In this document: piece by piece, positions 54,689 through 64,000 of the stretch
How the letters are laid out: the number at the start of each line of letters is the position of its first letter
How positions within the stretch are numbered: position 1 is the first letter of the stretch
NCBI GenBank assembly: GCA_001414485.1
Contig: LLEY01000025.1
Coordinates: 248,001-312,000, forward strand
Source: Calycina herbarum
Lineage: Eukaryota > Ascomycota > Leotiomycetes > Helotiales > Pezizellaceae
Direction of reading: 5' to 3'
DNA length: 64,000 nt
Position numbers and translations under genes: made by a program
The notes under the pieces: generated by a model
The model's database searches: none
The model's input: only the letters and a program-made list of their open reading frames with translations
Told to the model about the DNA's origin: nothing

Positions 54689-55442
54689 ATGGCCACCAGA
54701 AGAAGCACATCAGACAAAGCCAGAATCATCCCCACAGAAGAAACCAACGAATTCACACAACATGCAGGAGAGAAAAGCATCATTGCCCCCGCAGTCCCAG
54801 CGTAAGTTCTCCTCTCTCTTCTCACACCAAAGGACGCCTAATCGGATACTTCCAATCCCAGCGTGATCACATGAGCCCCAAATATACATCCATCCCAACC
54901 CCATCTCACACCTAAATCTCAACTCCATCCCATCTCACAAATTCCATCCACCTGCTCTTTTCACATACAACCTAATCTCATCCCATCCCACACACCTCCA
55001 TCTCAGCCTATCCAATCTCACAACCCCTCTCACCCCTCTCGCATCAAAACTAACTCCTCCCAACAGACACGTAATCTTCAAACTCCTAGGCTTCACCCTA
55101 GCCATGGTAGTCTGCCCCCTAGGAACCTACTACCTCTCCCTAAACAGCATCTTTGGAGGTATGTATATTTCCATTACAACTGAGTTCCAACAATTCGGCC
55201 CCTCCTTTTCTCTGCCTCATTTTCATTCATACAATTTTCTCTTCCCCCCTTCCTTCCCTTCCCCTCCATACTTACCCAACCCAAATCCCAACTAACACTC
55301 CTCAAAAGGAAACTCAACATACGCAGGAGCATCAGCAGCAATCATGGCCAACATCGTCTTGATGGGTTATGTCATCGTAGCATTCAGAGAGGATCAAAGC
55401 GACGCCATTGAGGCCGCAGAGAAGGAGAGGAAGGGAAAGTAA
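54689..55442 (+). CDS. VMA21: Vma21, V-ATPase assembly chaperone of the ER
   Basis: Three exons (54689-54801, 55067-55158, 55309-55442) give 112 residues. The introns are 265 and 150 bases, long compared with the coding parts. The product has a polar N-terminus followed by two membrane segments: VIFKLLGFTLAMVVCPLGTY and the ASAAIMANIVLMGYVIVAF stretch. Between them is the conserved SLNSIFGGNSTYAG loop, which spans the second splice site. The C-terminus (RKGK) has lysines near the end, matching the ER-retrieval signal of Vma21. The protein escorts assembly of the V0 sector of the vacuolar ATPase. Every family landmark is present. Confidence 0.93.
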
Positions 55443-56001
55443 ATAGGGGCTAATGGGTCATTGATTCGCTGAGTGTAATTGGTTGTATTGTAAGCTACTC
55501 GAGTGCAAAAAGTTTGAGGGTCAAGGCATTGGGAATGGCACCGTGGAAAGGGCAAGTCTCTAGTGTCTAATGGATGAATGCAAATACAAAAATACTTTTT
55601 TTGAGGCATTGAGAATGGCACGACTGAAAAGGAAAATCCTCATGAATGCAATAAAGAACTTTGGAATTTCGTGTTTCTATCCAAAGATAATACTTATATC
55701 CAGTTCTTCCCCATGCGGGTCGGGGTATCTACCAGTTTTGTATCTACCTCGCGAAGAGAACCCCGTCACAATCATTCTGATCATGGGTATGATTTGGACG
55801 CGGTGGGAAGTGAAAAAACTCCGTATACGCCACCAAATGCTAGGATCAATCCTAATAATCCAGTCTGTCCAAGCAAACAAACCCTGATTCGCTAATTACC
55901 TCCTTCATAACATCATAACAGAATACTTTGTAACGAACCCGAGGCGTGCCCTTCCACCACATTAGTGCCCCTTCCCAATTTTTGTCGTTGAAACAACCAC
56001 C
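55443..56001. other. Intergenic between convergent genes
   Basis: Holds the 3' flanks of Vma21 and the DUF2406 gene. A near-repeat of GGCATTGRGAATGGCAC occurs at about 55527 and 55604 (GGCATTGGGAATGGCACCGTGGAAAGG; GGCATTGAGAATGGCACGACTGAAAAGG). Confidence 0.45.
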
Positions 56002-57643
56002 CTATGATGATTTCGAAAATCTTTTGCTGAACCACGACTTGCGTTTATCTGCTTTCGCAGCCGGAGGTCCTGCGTTTCCACTCGTCACTCCCAGCTTTAT
56101 TGGTCCTCCAGGTGCCATGTCCTTTCTCGGTGGTGGGGGAGCCTGGTTCTGCATTTGCCTTGGTACATTATTAGTGTCCTGTGTGTTTAGACCACTGCCA
56201 GGTGGAACAAACTGAGGGGTGTTGCCAAATCCATTAAATCCATAGGTCTCTGCCGGTTCCTTTGCTGGTAAAGCTGCGAACCTATCAACGGAACTGTTTT
56301 CGCTGCTGGGGTCCGTCGTGTAGCCAGCAGGTTCTGCAGAGCCACCCGAAGCGGTCGTCACTGTCTCATATGACTGCTGATTTCCCGGGCCAGGATATAC
56401 GCCTCCTCCATTATTGAATTGTGGTTCAGAAGCCGTCCGAGGGTATCGAGCTCGATTTGGGTAATAACCATTGCTTGGACCTGCAGCACCGTTGTTGTCT
56501 GTTGTATAGTAACTATCCGGTCTATTCACTCCTCCGCCATATCGGCCATCGGCGGTGCTTTCGGGTCTATAAGATTGTGGGCGACCACCATACCGAGGGC
56601 GGTCATTTTGCGTCACTTGGGTTCCTGTAGAAGCGCATTAGCGGTGGTTCAATGACGAACGACAGCCCAAAAACGTGTCCCCACTAGCGGCACCTGAGAA
56701 AGTTGCCAAGGCTAACAATTGACACCAACGATTGCAAAGCTCAAGAGTTCCAAGGCTTTGACTTTCGGTATATGCAAGCCTTTCCTGAATGATTCATGAC
56801 TCTGAGACAGGGAGCCTTTGCGCCTTCGGTGCTTCCGCTTGGGACTTTTGTTGTGTTGTGGTAGAACAAGGAATCGGTGGCAAAAGCCAGCCATCGAATT
56901 ATCCTGCTAGGAAAAAAGAATTGTGTGGCATACCTCCATAATAACTGCTTCGGCGATCGTATTGCGAATTCGTGTCTCCGGAGTCTGCAACTGATAATGT
57001 TAGCAATTCATTCTTATCTACTGAAGCTTGCCAATTGAAGTGTTCAAGGAAGTCTGACCAGAACGGATGTATGATTTACGCGAATAGTTACCATCAATAG
57101 CTGCCTCAAAGGAGCGGATGGTATCAAGAGGTCTCTCCCATCGACTGCGAGTTGGATTTGATAGATCGGGATCGGCTGGCAGAAGGATATGTATGTTAGC
57201 AATTGATTCGTTCCGGGGGAGTGAATGAAGGGCTAGACTGAACGAACCGATAGGATTTCCATCAGGACCTCGATGTTGGATGGCGCGAATTGGAGCCAAC
57301 GATGATCTGACACCACTTGCGACGGCAGCTGTGTTGGATAATTAGTATAATTGTCCCAGCAAGAAGAATTATTGATGTTGTAGGTTTCCAAAGGTAGATG
57401 GTACTTACATGGCTCTGCTTCCATCATGGCCATTGTTGGATCGGCTTTCGAATGCAGTCTTTTCTGTTCCTTTTCGAAATGTGTTTCCTCAATCTTATGT
57501 CCACTGCCGCTGGATTTTTGCGAGTGGTTGGAACGGAAACTGAATCCTGTTTTGGCTCGTTCTCTCTGCTGTGCTGGTATCTGGGGTTGCGGTTGCGGTT
57601 GCGGTTGTCCCGGCTGGGAAGGGAAGGATTGATTTGAAGCCAT
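56002..57643 (-). CDS. DUF2406-family protein (yeast YMR295C/YGR273C-like)
   Basis: Minus strand, five exons: 57643-57409, about 57328-57249, about 57179-57080, a short exon near 56988-56934, and about 56625-56002. The N-terminus is Gln/Pro-rich, followed by the family core GFSFRSNHSQKSSGSGHKI, ETHFEKEQKRLHSKADPTMA, then SSLAPIRAIQHRGPDGNPI and SRWERPLDTIRSFEAAIDG. The C-terminal half is Tyr/Pro/Gly/Asn-rich and disordered, ending in a basic SWFSKRFSKSS. Splice sites keep frame throughout (GTAAGT, GTTCGT, GTCAGA and GTATGC donors). In yeast these proteins are associated with the bud neck or cell periphery and have no known biochemical role. Exact borders of the short exons may be off by a base. 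Confidence 0.82.
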
Positions 57644-60003
57644 TTTATTGCGCTGGATAGAGTGGAGTGAGGGTTGTGGGTCTCGGCGGATCTGGCAATT
57701 CTGAGTGAGTGATGAACTTGCTTATCGTCGGTGAAACGAGACGGGATTGTTGGAAACTGGCGATAACAGTGGATATGATCTACTGCAGTGGAACGCGGTG
57801 GTCTTTGGCGACTTTTGGGAAATTTGGTGGAGGTTGGGAAGGGGAATCTCACAACGTCCGTTAAACTAACACACGCTTGATTCGATGTCTGTGTGCATGT
57901 GGTGTTGTGGCGATTGCGATGTGAATGCCTCTGGTGCTTGTGGTGGTGTGACTTGAGGCCCAAAATTGTTGGAGCTGCAGCTAAAATACGAGTAACGAAG
58001 GAAGGTATCGAGTGACGAAGTATCGAATGGATAAGGAGAATTGTCAAGAACGACAGGTCGAAGATTGAAGGAAGTTCTCGAGGAGTCAATCTTGCAAGGG
58101 AGGATTATGGAATAAGAAAATTGATGGAACGATTGATATGGGTGGTGGTGTTGTTACTTTGTGGGTGGGAGTATCAGCATCTGGAATACTTGTACGGAGT
58201 AGAAGTGAGGGAGACCGGGTAGGTAGCAGGGCAGGTTAGCAAGACGGACAAAAGGTGGAGTCCGGTCTTTGGGGTCTTTGGGGTCTTTGGGGGGGAGAAG
58301 GTGCGGGACTGTCCCTGGGCTGAAGGGAGTGACGCAGTGGTGTCGCAGGGGACTTTGTGGTGCCTGCGCTGCGCTGCGATAATAAAAGGGCTGGGGGGCG
58401 ATCCGCAAATTCCGTTCACTATCTCACCATCTCACCACCACACCACGCGGAATCTCACTCCCCCTTCGCCGAATTCGTACAGTAGCAAGCAGTATATATC
58501 TCTGCTAGCTCCCCCCGTACGGCCTCATCGGTCGTGCGTTTGCGTCTTTTATTTTCAACAGCAGTCCGTATCTACTCTACCCTACCTAGCTTAGCAGTGC
58601 TTAGGCAGGTACAGGCAAAGATCTCGCACCAGCACCAGCACCAGCACCAGCATCAGCATTCCGGCGACCGTTGGACGCGTCTACTGAGTACCAAGGACTG
58701 GACACTAGAACTGGGAATACGGGCAATGCTGCGCTGCTTCGTGGTGTGCTTCGTGGTGTGCTTCGTAACAAATGAGCGCTGCTTGTCTAATCTATCCTTT
58801 TACCGGTCCCCTGCTGTTGCTCCAGTTACCCAGCTATTTATTTCATCAGCACCACTTCTTGACCCCTCTCTTAGCATGGCATGCTTCTTCTCGGGTGGTT
58901 TGAATAAGATGGTAAATATCATCCACCTCAGCCTTCTCGAAACAAAAGCTCTGTTTCCGGAATCCCATTTAGAAAACCAACCCCGTCTAAATCCAGCCAA
59001 CCGGGCCTTTTCTACGGCCATCATTCAAGACACCTCAGAGCCACCCAAATATTTAGCAGCAGCCACTCTCGCCACCGTGCTTCTAGAAATGGTTTTTGAC
59101 TCATAAATCAACCCTGTCGCCCTGAAAACTAAGACTGAAAGCGAAGAGGATCCCAATTTTCCAAGTCCTCTTATTCTTGTTTTCCAAATTACTATTTGGG
59201 CAAGGCCAGTGGTTCATCATGTTGATCATGTATCAGGACGTTGCATATGATGCCGTGGCCTTCTCAAACTCTGATTTTCGTCTGACACCACGTCTGGCGA
59301 GCAGACCTCTCCTTGGTAACTATCTTATTCTTGGAATCTTCCCTGTCCTGTACATCGCCATCGGCACTCGACGGGAAAAGCGGCACTCATCGATTGTTGA
59401 AACTTGTCAGGTCTACGAACATTGTTCTGGAATGTTTCATATCAATCTAGAAAAGTCCTGGAGCATCGAAGATAATCTGCAACTCCTCGAGTAGACATAA
59501 TGATACTATCATTGAACAATAAGGGAATAGGAACTGAACTTGTTCGTTGCTGACATTTTCATCAAGTGTTTTCGTATCACTCGGTGCCTTCCTGCCTGTT
59601 CCGGCGATCCGGTTTCCTCGTATGGCCAAAGTCTTGGATATCATCAAGAAGCCTATCAAATGAAACCTGCAAAGACTTCATATTAAACATATTCTTGAAG
59701 TCTTCTATCTCCTTATCCCGCGCCACTTATTTCCCCACACGGAAGCAATTTCAATCAAAACCTGGAGAAGGGCTTGCTGAGCTAATACAAGAGCTTAGGT
59801 CATTACTGTTCGTATTCTTTATTTACTAAGCACTTCGCGGCCCCGCAAGGAAATGAGAATTTATGAGAATTGGAAACTGATTCAATATCGTGTCTCTTTT
59901 GAATCTCTGAGAACAACGACGGAAACGCTTCTTCATATCTCCCTTCCTTCTCATCTGCTCCTCTTCTCGTCCACCACTCTACAACCCCTCCGTCTCCCCA
60001 ATC
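57644..60003. other. Long intergenic region with simple repeats
   Basis: About 2.4 kb. Three tandem copies of GGTCTTTGG lie at 58264-58290, and a CACCAG/GCACCA repeat of about 34 bases at 58626-58660. A CTTCGTGGTGTG repeat (two copies) is near 58738-58760. Frames of 105-190 codons (58534-59106, 59177-59494) are open on the plus strand but contain the simple repeats or have no motif, and lack coherent splice sites. The left ~700 bases are the promoter and leader of the DUF2406 gene. Confidence 0.45.
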
Positions 60004-61465
60004 CTAAACAAATACTTCTTCCCCCCATTCTTCCCATCTCTCAACCCCTTCATCCCCCCCCTCAATCCCACCCAAACCCCCAGGTAAAACCTCAAAAGGA
60101 TGACCCTTCAAGATCCCCTCTCCAAGAGCGAACGTGAGAAACCCAAAGAAAACCTGCGCAAAAGCTCTCGGGATAACATTCTTACTTTCTGGCCCGTCCG
60201 GACTATCAGGGTCAGTAGGTTCCCACAATCCCGGTGCGAAGGGATTTTCCGTCCTAATACCGTTGGGGACACGCTGTCGGTGTGGACCATCTAGAAGAAC
60301 GACGTAGATAGGCTGCTGGCTTGGTGATGTGGAGGGGGATGGGGTGAGGAGGGGAGAAAGCAAATCAACTGTTTGATCCGTCGATATGGAATCATAGATG
60401 TACTTTAACTCCCCCTCCTCCTTCCCATTCCCACCTTTTAGAACAGCTCTAACCTGTTCCCTCAACTTCTCGTCTCCAACGCGGTAATCTAAAAGTACAT
60501 CTCCCTTCTCGGCCTTCAAGAATTCGGAAACCATGGCTGGACCCGAGGAACCGGCGATTGCGATTATAGGATGGATATTCGATAAAGAAGCGAGTTTCAC
60601 AGCGTAGAGACCAGTTGCTGAGGTAGCGCCGTAGATTACAATCGGTGTTGTGGAGGAAGAAGAGGAAGGGGTGAAGGGTGTAGGGAGACGGAGGTGTTTG
60701 TAGAGGCCGAGGGCGGCGGTTATGTATGCTAGGCCTGTTGTTGCTGCTTCTGTTTTTTTTTTGTCAGTGGAAAGAAAAATGGAAAGGGGGGGGGGAACTT
60801 GAGGGAAGAAAAATACCTTCGAATGAGATATTATCTGGGATGTGAGCTGTGGAGAAGGCTGGTCCGACTCCGTATTCTGCGTACCCGCTGCTGTGGTTGA
60901 GAGATATCACTCGGTCGCCGGGTTTGAAGTTTAGGACTTTTGGTCCTACGGCTATTTGGTTGTTAGTGAGGGTTTCTTCCGAATGTACCTGCTATATTGA
61001 GCATGTACGAAATATCTAGGAGAATGATAAATAATTTCCAAGAACGTTTGGGAGAGTGAGAAGGTCAAATTGTCAATTCTCCTAAACACTTTCGGAGAAT
61101 ATTTCTAATCGTCTTAGAATCTCTGAAGTAATAAAAGAGGATTGCTCATGGAACAAAGCCCAAACCTCATACATCTCAAATTCCACTCTCCTCTCTGGTG
61201 AGGTGTTGATAAGGGAGAAAGGAAAGAGACCTACCATGAACATAACCCGCAAATCCTTCCCAGCATTTCGATGGAGTGGATTCTTGAGCACACCATGCAT
61301 CGCTTTCGCGGCTTCTTCGTCTGCTCCCTTCCAATCGATGGGATTTGCCCCCGCGACGACGATTTTCACGATTATTTCTCCTTCTTTGGGGGTTGGGATG
61401 GGGGCTTCTCCGATGGTTGTAAGGAGGGAGGGGGCGATGATTGCTTCTTTCATTGTGGTTGCCAT
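60004..61465 (-). CDS. MDR-family enoyl-reductase/quinone-oxidoreductase-like protein with an apparent one-base deletion
   Basis: Minus strand, exons 61465-61235, 60951-60817 and 60749-60004. The N-terminal GroES-like fold is clear (MKEAIIAPSLLTTIGEAPIP, EIIVKIVVAGANPIDWKGAD). The nucleotide-binding part shows PIVIYGATSATGLYAVKLAS. There is no zinc-binding Cys pattern, so it is like quinone reductases and trans-acting enoyl reductases. In exon 1 the frame runs to NAGKD and then should continue FAGYVH, but that peptide lies in the next frame. One extra T in the run at about 61255 would restore it and also give exon 1 the phase that exon 2 needs (370 residues). As written, the product stops making sense after ~65 residues. 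It may be a true deletion or a homopolymer read error. Confidence 0.7.
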
Positions 61466-63009
61466 TTTGCTTTTTGGATTTTGCTTGCTTGCGAGTTGGG
61501 GTGGGGGGTGTTTGGTATTCGTATATCAGTCGATGTGTGATTATGGCGAGAATAGGCAAGTTGACTGCTTTACTTCTTTGATGAGTTGTTTTGTAAACTT
61601 GAGAGTTGTTTTTGTTCTCTCTAAACGGGAAATACTCTTCTACTTATACACCCATCCAGTAAATCTCCTCATCACGAAATCCTGTAGCACTCCCCATTGA
61701 GAAAATGTTGATAAATCATCCCCGACTCCTCAACTCACCCCGCTTTCGAAACATCAAACTAACACGCATCTCTACATATCTTTGAGCGATTAGGATATAA
61801 AATATGCATTATTCAGCATGCGCCAGCTATGTGATGGTTGTGTAACATTTGCCGAAGAATTCAGCAGGGAAATACCCAACTGGATGGCTCGCTTAGAGAT
61901 TCGGGGCTCCATTGAGATTACTGATCATGAAATATAAGCAGGCATGATGATTAGATTGAATTGCTTGATTGGTTATAAATTGTTTGATGTTTGCGTGATT
62001 AGTTTCCTTCACTTGGAGCTGTTTTGGGGAGAATTATCTAGGTGGTGGTGAATATGTGATGATGTCATGGGTTAAAGTTTCGGCATCAAGCTATTGACAG
62101 GGGGGTATAAGAAGAGAGTATCTCCCAGTCTTATCTCATCACTCACTTCATTCTCTTCTATTTTCGCTTTATTTTTATATGTCTATTAAAAAACTTCCGC
62201 AAAAATGAAATTTCAAAAAATAGCACACAAACGCCAGCATCCCTGAGGGTTAAGTCAAGGGGGTGAAAGAAAGGACTAAACTAACAATTCCAATCAACAG
62301 GTCTGGGATTGCTTTGAACAAGATTCTCAGTACTACAAGCTATCGACTTTTGAACAAGGTTTCCTAAACCTAATAATGTCCCACCAATCAATAGGGTTTG
62401 AAAAGTCCGAAAATATTTGGCATAGTATCTAGAGGTAACTATGAGTATCTTAAATGATTTTCTTTCTGATCTGCTTTTTTGGTTAGCTTTTGGCTCTTTT
62501 GTGGTTGGGATAGGATGCTGGTTTGTGGTGTTTGTTATGTGGGTTTGTGTTATTTATGGTTATGTTATGTTGGTTTGTGGGGGCATGAAGCTGGTGTGGG
62601 TCAATATTTATACTATTGACATTGGAGGATTCACTGACTTTTCGGCAGTCTTATATATAACACCCGTGTTTTTCATAGTATGTTTGTACTAATTTGCCAA
62701 TTTGGATACTCTACACCACAACTATCTTTATCAATCTTTGTTTGATATTCCAGGCTGTGCTTTTCTGTTCACGAAATTCTGCCAAACTTCATTTGAACTA
62801 ACTTAGTGGGATCTGGAGCACATAAGATTCAGATTTAAAAATATAAGTCTAAGTCTCTGTTTAGTAGTTTGGGACAGACATAGCTACACTCTTTTAATTT
62901 CAGCTTCTGCGATAATTTGTACAGTAAGTATCCTACATATTTTTAGCAGTACATAAACATTGAAAAGATATACTAACTTGCTAGAGTCTAATATACTTAA
63001 GTAACTCAC
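61466..63009. other. Intergenic, no supportable gene
   Basis: AT-leaning DNA. An 83-codon hydrophobic frame at 62441-62692 is rich in Val, Trp and Gly from T/G-rich sequence and is probably chance. No repeat or RNA gene is recognised. Confidence 0.4.
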
Positions 63010-64000
63010 TTGAGAATTCTCAGAAGACGCAATATTCTGCTGAATACCAGCCCCGAGTACCGTACCTCCCTCCTATCGAAAACGAATCGCCTGACAATAG
63101 ACGAAGAACACCTCAAAATACTCTCTACGACTATAAAGGAAACTCACGATGACCTCTGGAAGAAATGGGAGCTTCATAGAGCCAGGATCAGAGAAATTTG
63201 GCCAACTTTAGACATTCAAGAACGAATGCGCATCGTCATAATTGCTGGGTCTTATATTGGACAAGCCAACGAAAGAACAAAGGTGGAGATTGCCAAATAC
63301 CTGCACCACATGAGGTTTGGGAAAATACCTGGAATAGTGCACTCATGGGATTCTTGCTGGGGGATTTGGTGCAAAGGAACAATATGCTTACATTTTTGGC
63401 GTATCGGGCACACAAAACCCTCGAGAAACACTGTTTATTCAATTGCGTCGGTGGACCAAGAGATATTGCTCACATTATCCGTTGTTATAAGAACAAGGAG
63501 ATTGAGAGGGAAATGGAGGCTCTTGGATTTGAAATCAAAAACAACGGACCTGAGACCAAGAATCGACTTGCTCTCGAATGGAAATTCAAGGAGAACGAAT
63601 CTGAATCGAGGGATAGTGAGCCCGAGGCCAACGACGACGGACCAGAAATGAAAGACAGCGAACCCATCAGAAACAGACATCTCACGGTATGGGATTCCTT
63701 CGACCCAGCAGAAGTCATGAATCTCACGGAAAAGAATTACGGCAAACAATTTAGCCGTCCTCGACAGCATGAATTTCTCTCTGAAGTTGAGACTAGGAAG
63801 TTTAAGGCAATTCAAGCAATTCGTCTCAATCTTCTCAGAAGACAGGATGATACAATGAAGCTTCTCAATGCTTTTATTTATGTATTTCTAAATATTCATT
63901 GCTCCCCTCCCACGACAATCAAAGACGTAAGCGAGGAATCCGCACGTACTGCTCTACCCAACATTCCCATTGTGGAGAAGCCGGGGAGAGTTTGGGCAAT
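63010..64000 (+). CDS. Hypothetical protein, incomplete at the window edge, frame interrupted
   Basis: Coding-like peptide starts near 63010 (LTIDEEHLKILSTTIKETHD, then DLWKKWELHRARIREIWPTL) and runs to about 63300. From about 63315 the coherent reading lies in another frame: VWENTWNSALMGFLLGDLVQ, NCVGGPRDIAHIIRCYKNKE, an acidic linker with repeated SEPE/GPE words, then VWDSFDPAEVMNLTEKNYGK, continuing open to the end. Only a 32-base intron (GTGGAG..ATGAG) would join the frames, which is shorter than usual. A frameshift or a mis-set intron is possible. The first part loosely recalls a common fungal family of unknown function with a WP..R.. core. No enzyme motif is seen. Confidence 0.45.

Noticed and set aside
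57424..58089. 221-codon minus-strand frame rich in Arg, His and Ser
   Set aside because: It overlaps the DUF2406 first exon in another frame and its leader; residue bias is what the base composition predicts.
58534..59106. 190-codon plus-strand frame
   Set aside because: Contains the CACCAG simple repeat and no recognisable domain; frame openness is likely chance.
62441..62692. Hydrophobic 83-codon frame
   Set aside because: Arises from T/G-rich DNA giving Val, Phe, Trp and Gly; no start context or partner exon.
1..64000. CRISPR arrays, bacterial operons, rRNA or tRNA genes
   Set aside because: No spaced identical repeats, no ribosome-binding-site logic and no cloverleaf sequence that I could recognise; the window is clearly fungal nuclear DNA.

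Overview
This is nuclear DNA of a filamentous ascomycete. The genes carry short GT...AG introns, usually with a CTAAC-type branch site just before the acceptor. Typical fungal genes are present (Src1/Heh-type inner nuclear membrane protein, Nab2, Vma21, Fun30, a DUF2406 protein, a HET-domain relic), and TpA-rich blocks look like relics of repeat-induced point mutation (RIP). The protein flavour suggests Leotiomycetes (Helotiales-like), but I cannot prove that from the window alone.

Layout. 1-7 kb: RIP-like AT-rich DNA, a small heat-shock protein with an unusual Gly/Arg/His-rich head (3.0-4.0 kb), a dispersed repeat and a wrecked Asp-zincin metalloprotease. 7.1-8.5 kb: a Cys-rich gene ('gene A') with a decayed paralogue near 25 kb. 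10.5-20.2 kb: a housekeeping block with a LEM/HeH-MSC inner nuclear membrane protein, a hypothetical gene, an amidase, a coiled-coil kinetochore-like protein and a triple-KH RNA-binding protein. 21-27 kb: a decayed accessory island holding a tandem repeat, a multiply broken gene, a truncated HET-domain gene, the broken paralogue ('gene B') and a duplicated scrap of the kinetochore-like gene. 27.3-35.8 kb: protoporphyrinogen oxidase, Nab2-type CCCH zinc-finger protein and a secreted GH20 hexosaminidase. 37.7-39.4 kb: a CYP52-like cytochrome P450. 40.8-48.2 kb: a compact candidate catabolic cluster of a type I sulfatase, a transcription factor with two tandem Zn2Cys6 clusters and an MFS sugar-type transporter. 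50.2-61.5 kb: Fun30-type chromatin remodeler, Vma21, a DUF2406 protein and an MDR-family oxidoreductase that appears to lack one base. The right edge holds an incomplete hypothetical gene.

How they fit together. Most genes are unrelated housekeeping functions. The one plausible functional group is sulfatase + regulator + transporter: the sulfatase and regulator converge with only 41 bp between them, and the regulator and transporter share a divergent promoter of about 1 kb. The most unusual single features are the double zinc cluster in that regulator, an eight-TQ cluster built from four near-identical octapeptides in the Fun30 homologue, and the gene A/gene B pair, whose homology extends into a block upstream of the coding region. 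Exon borders were set by hand from splice motifs and reading frame and may be off by a few bases where stated.
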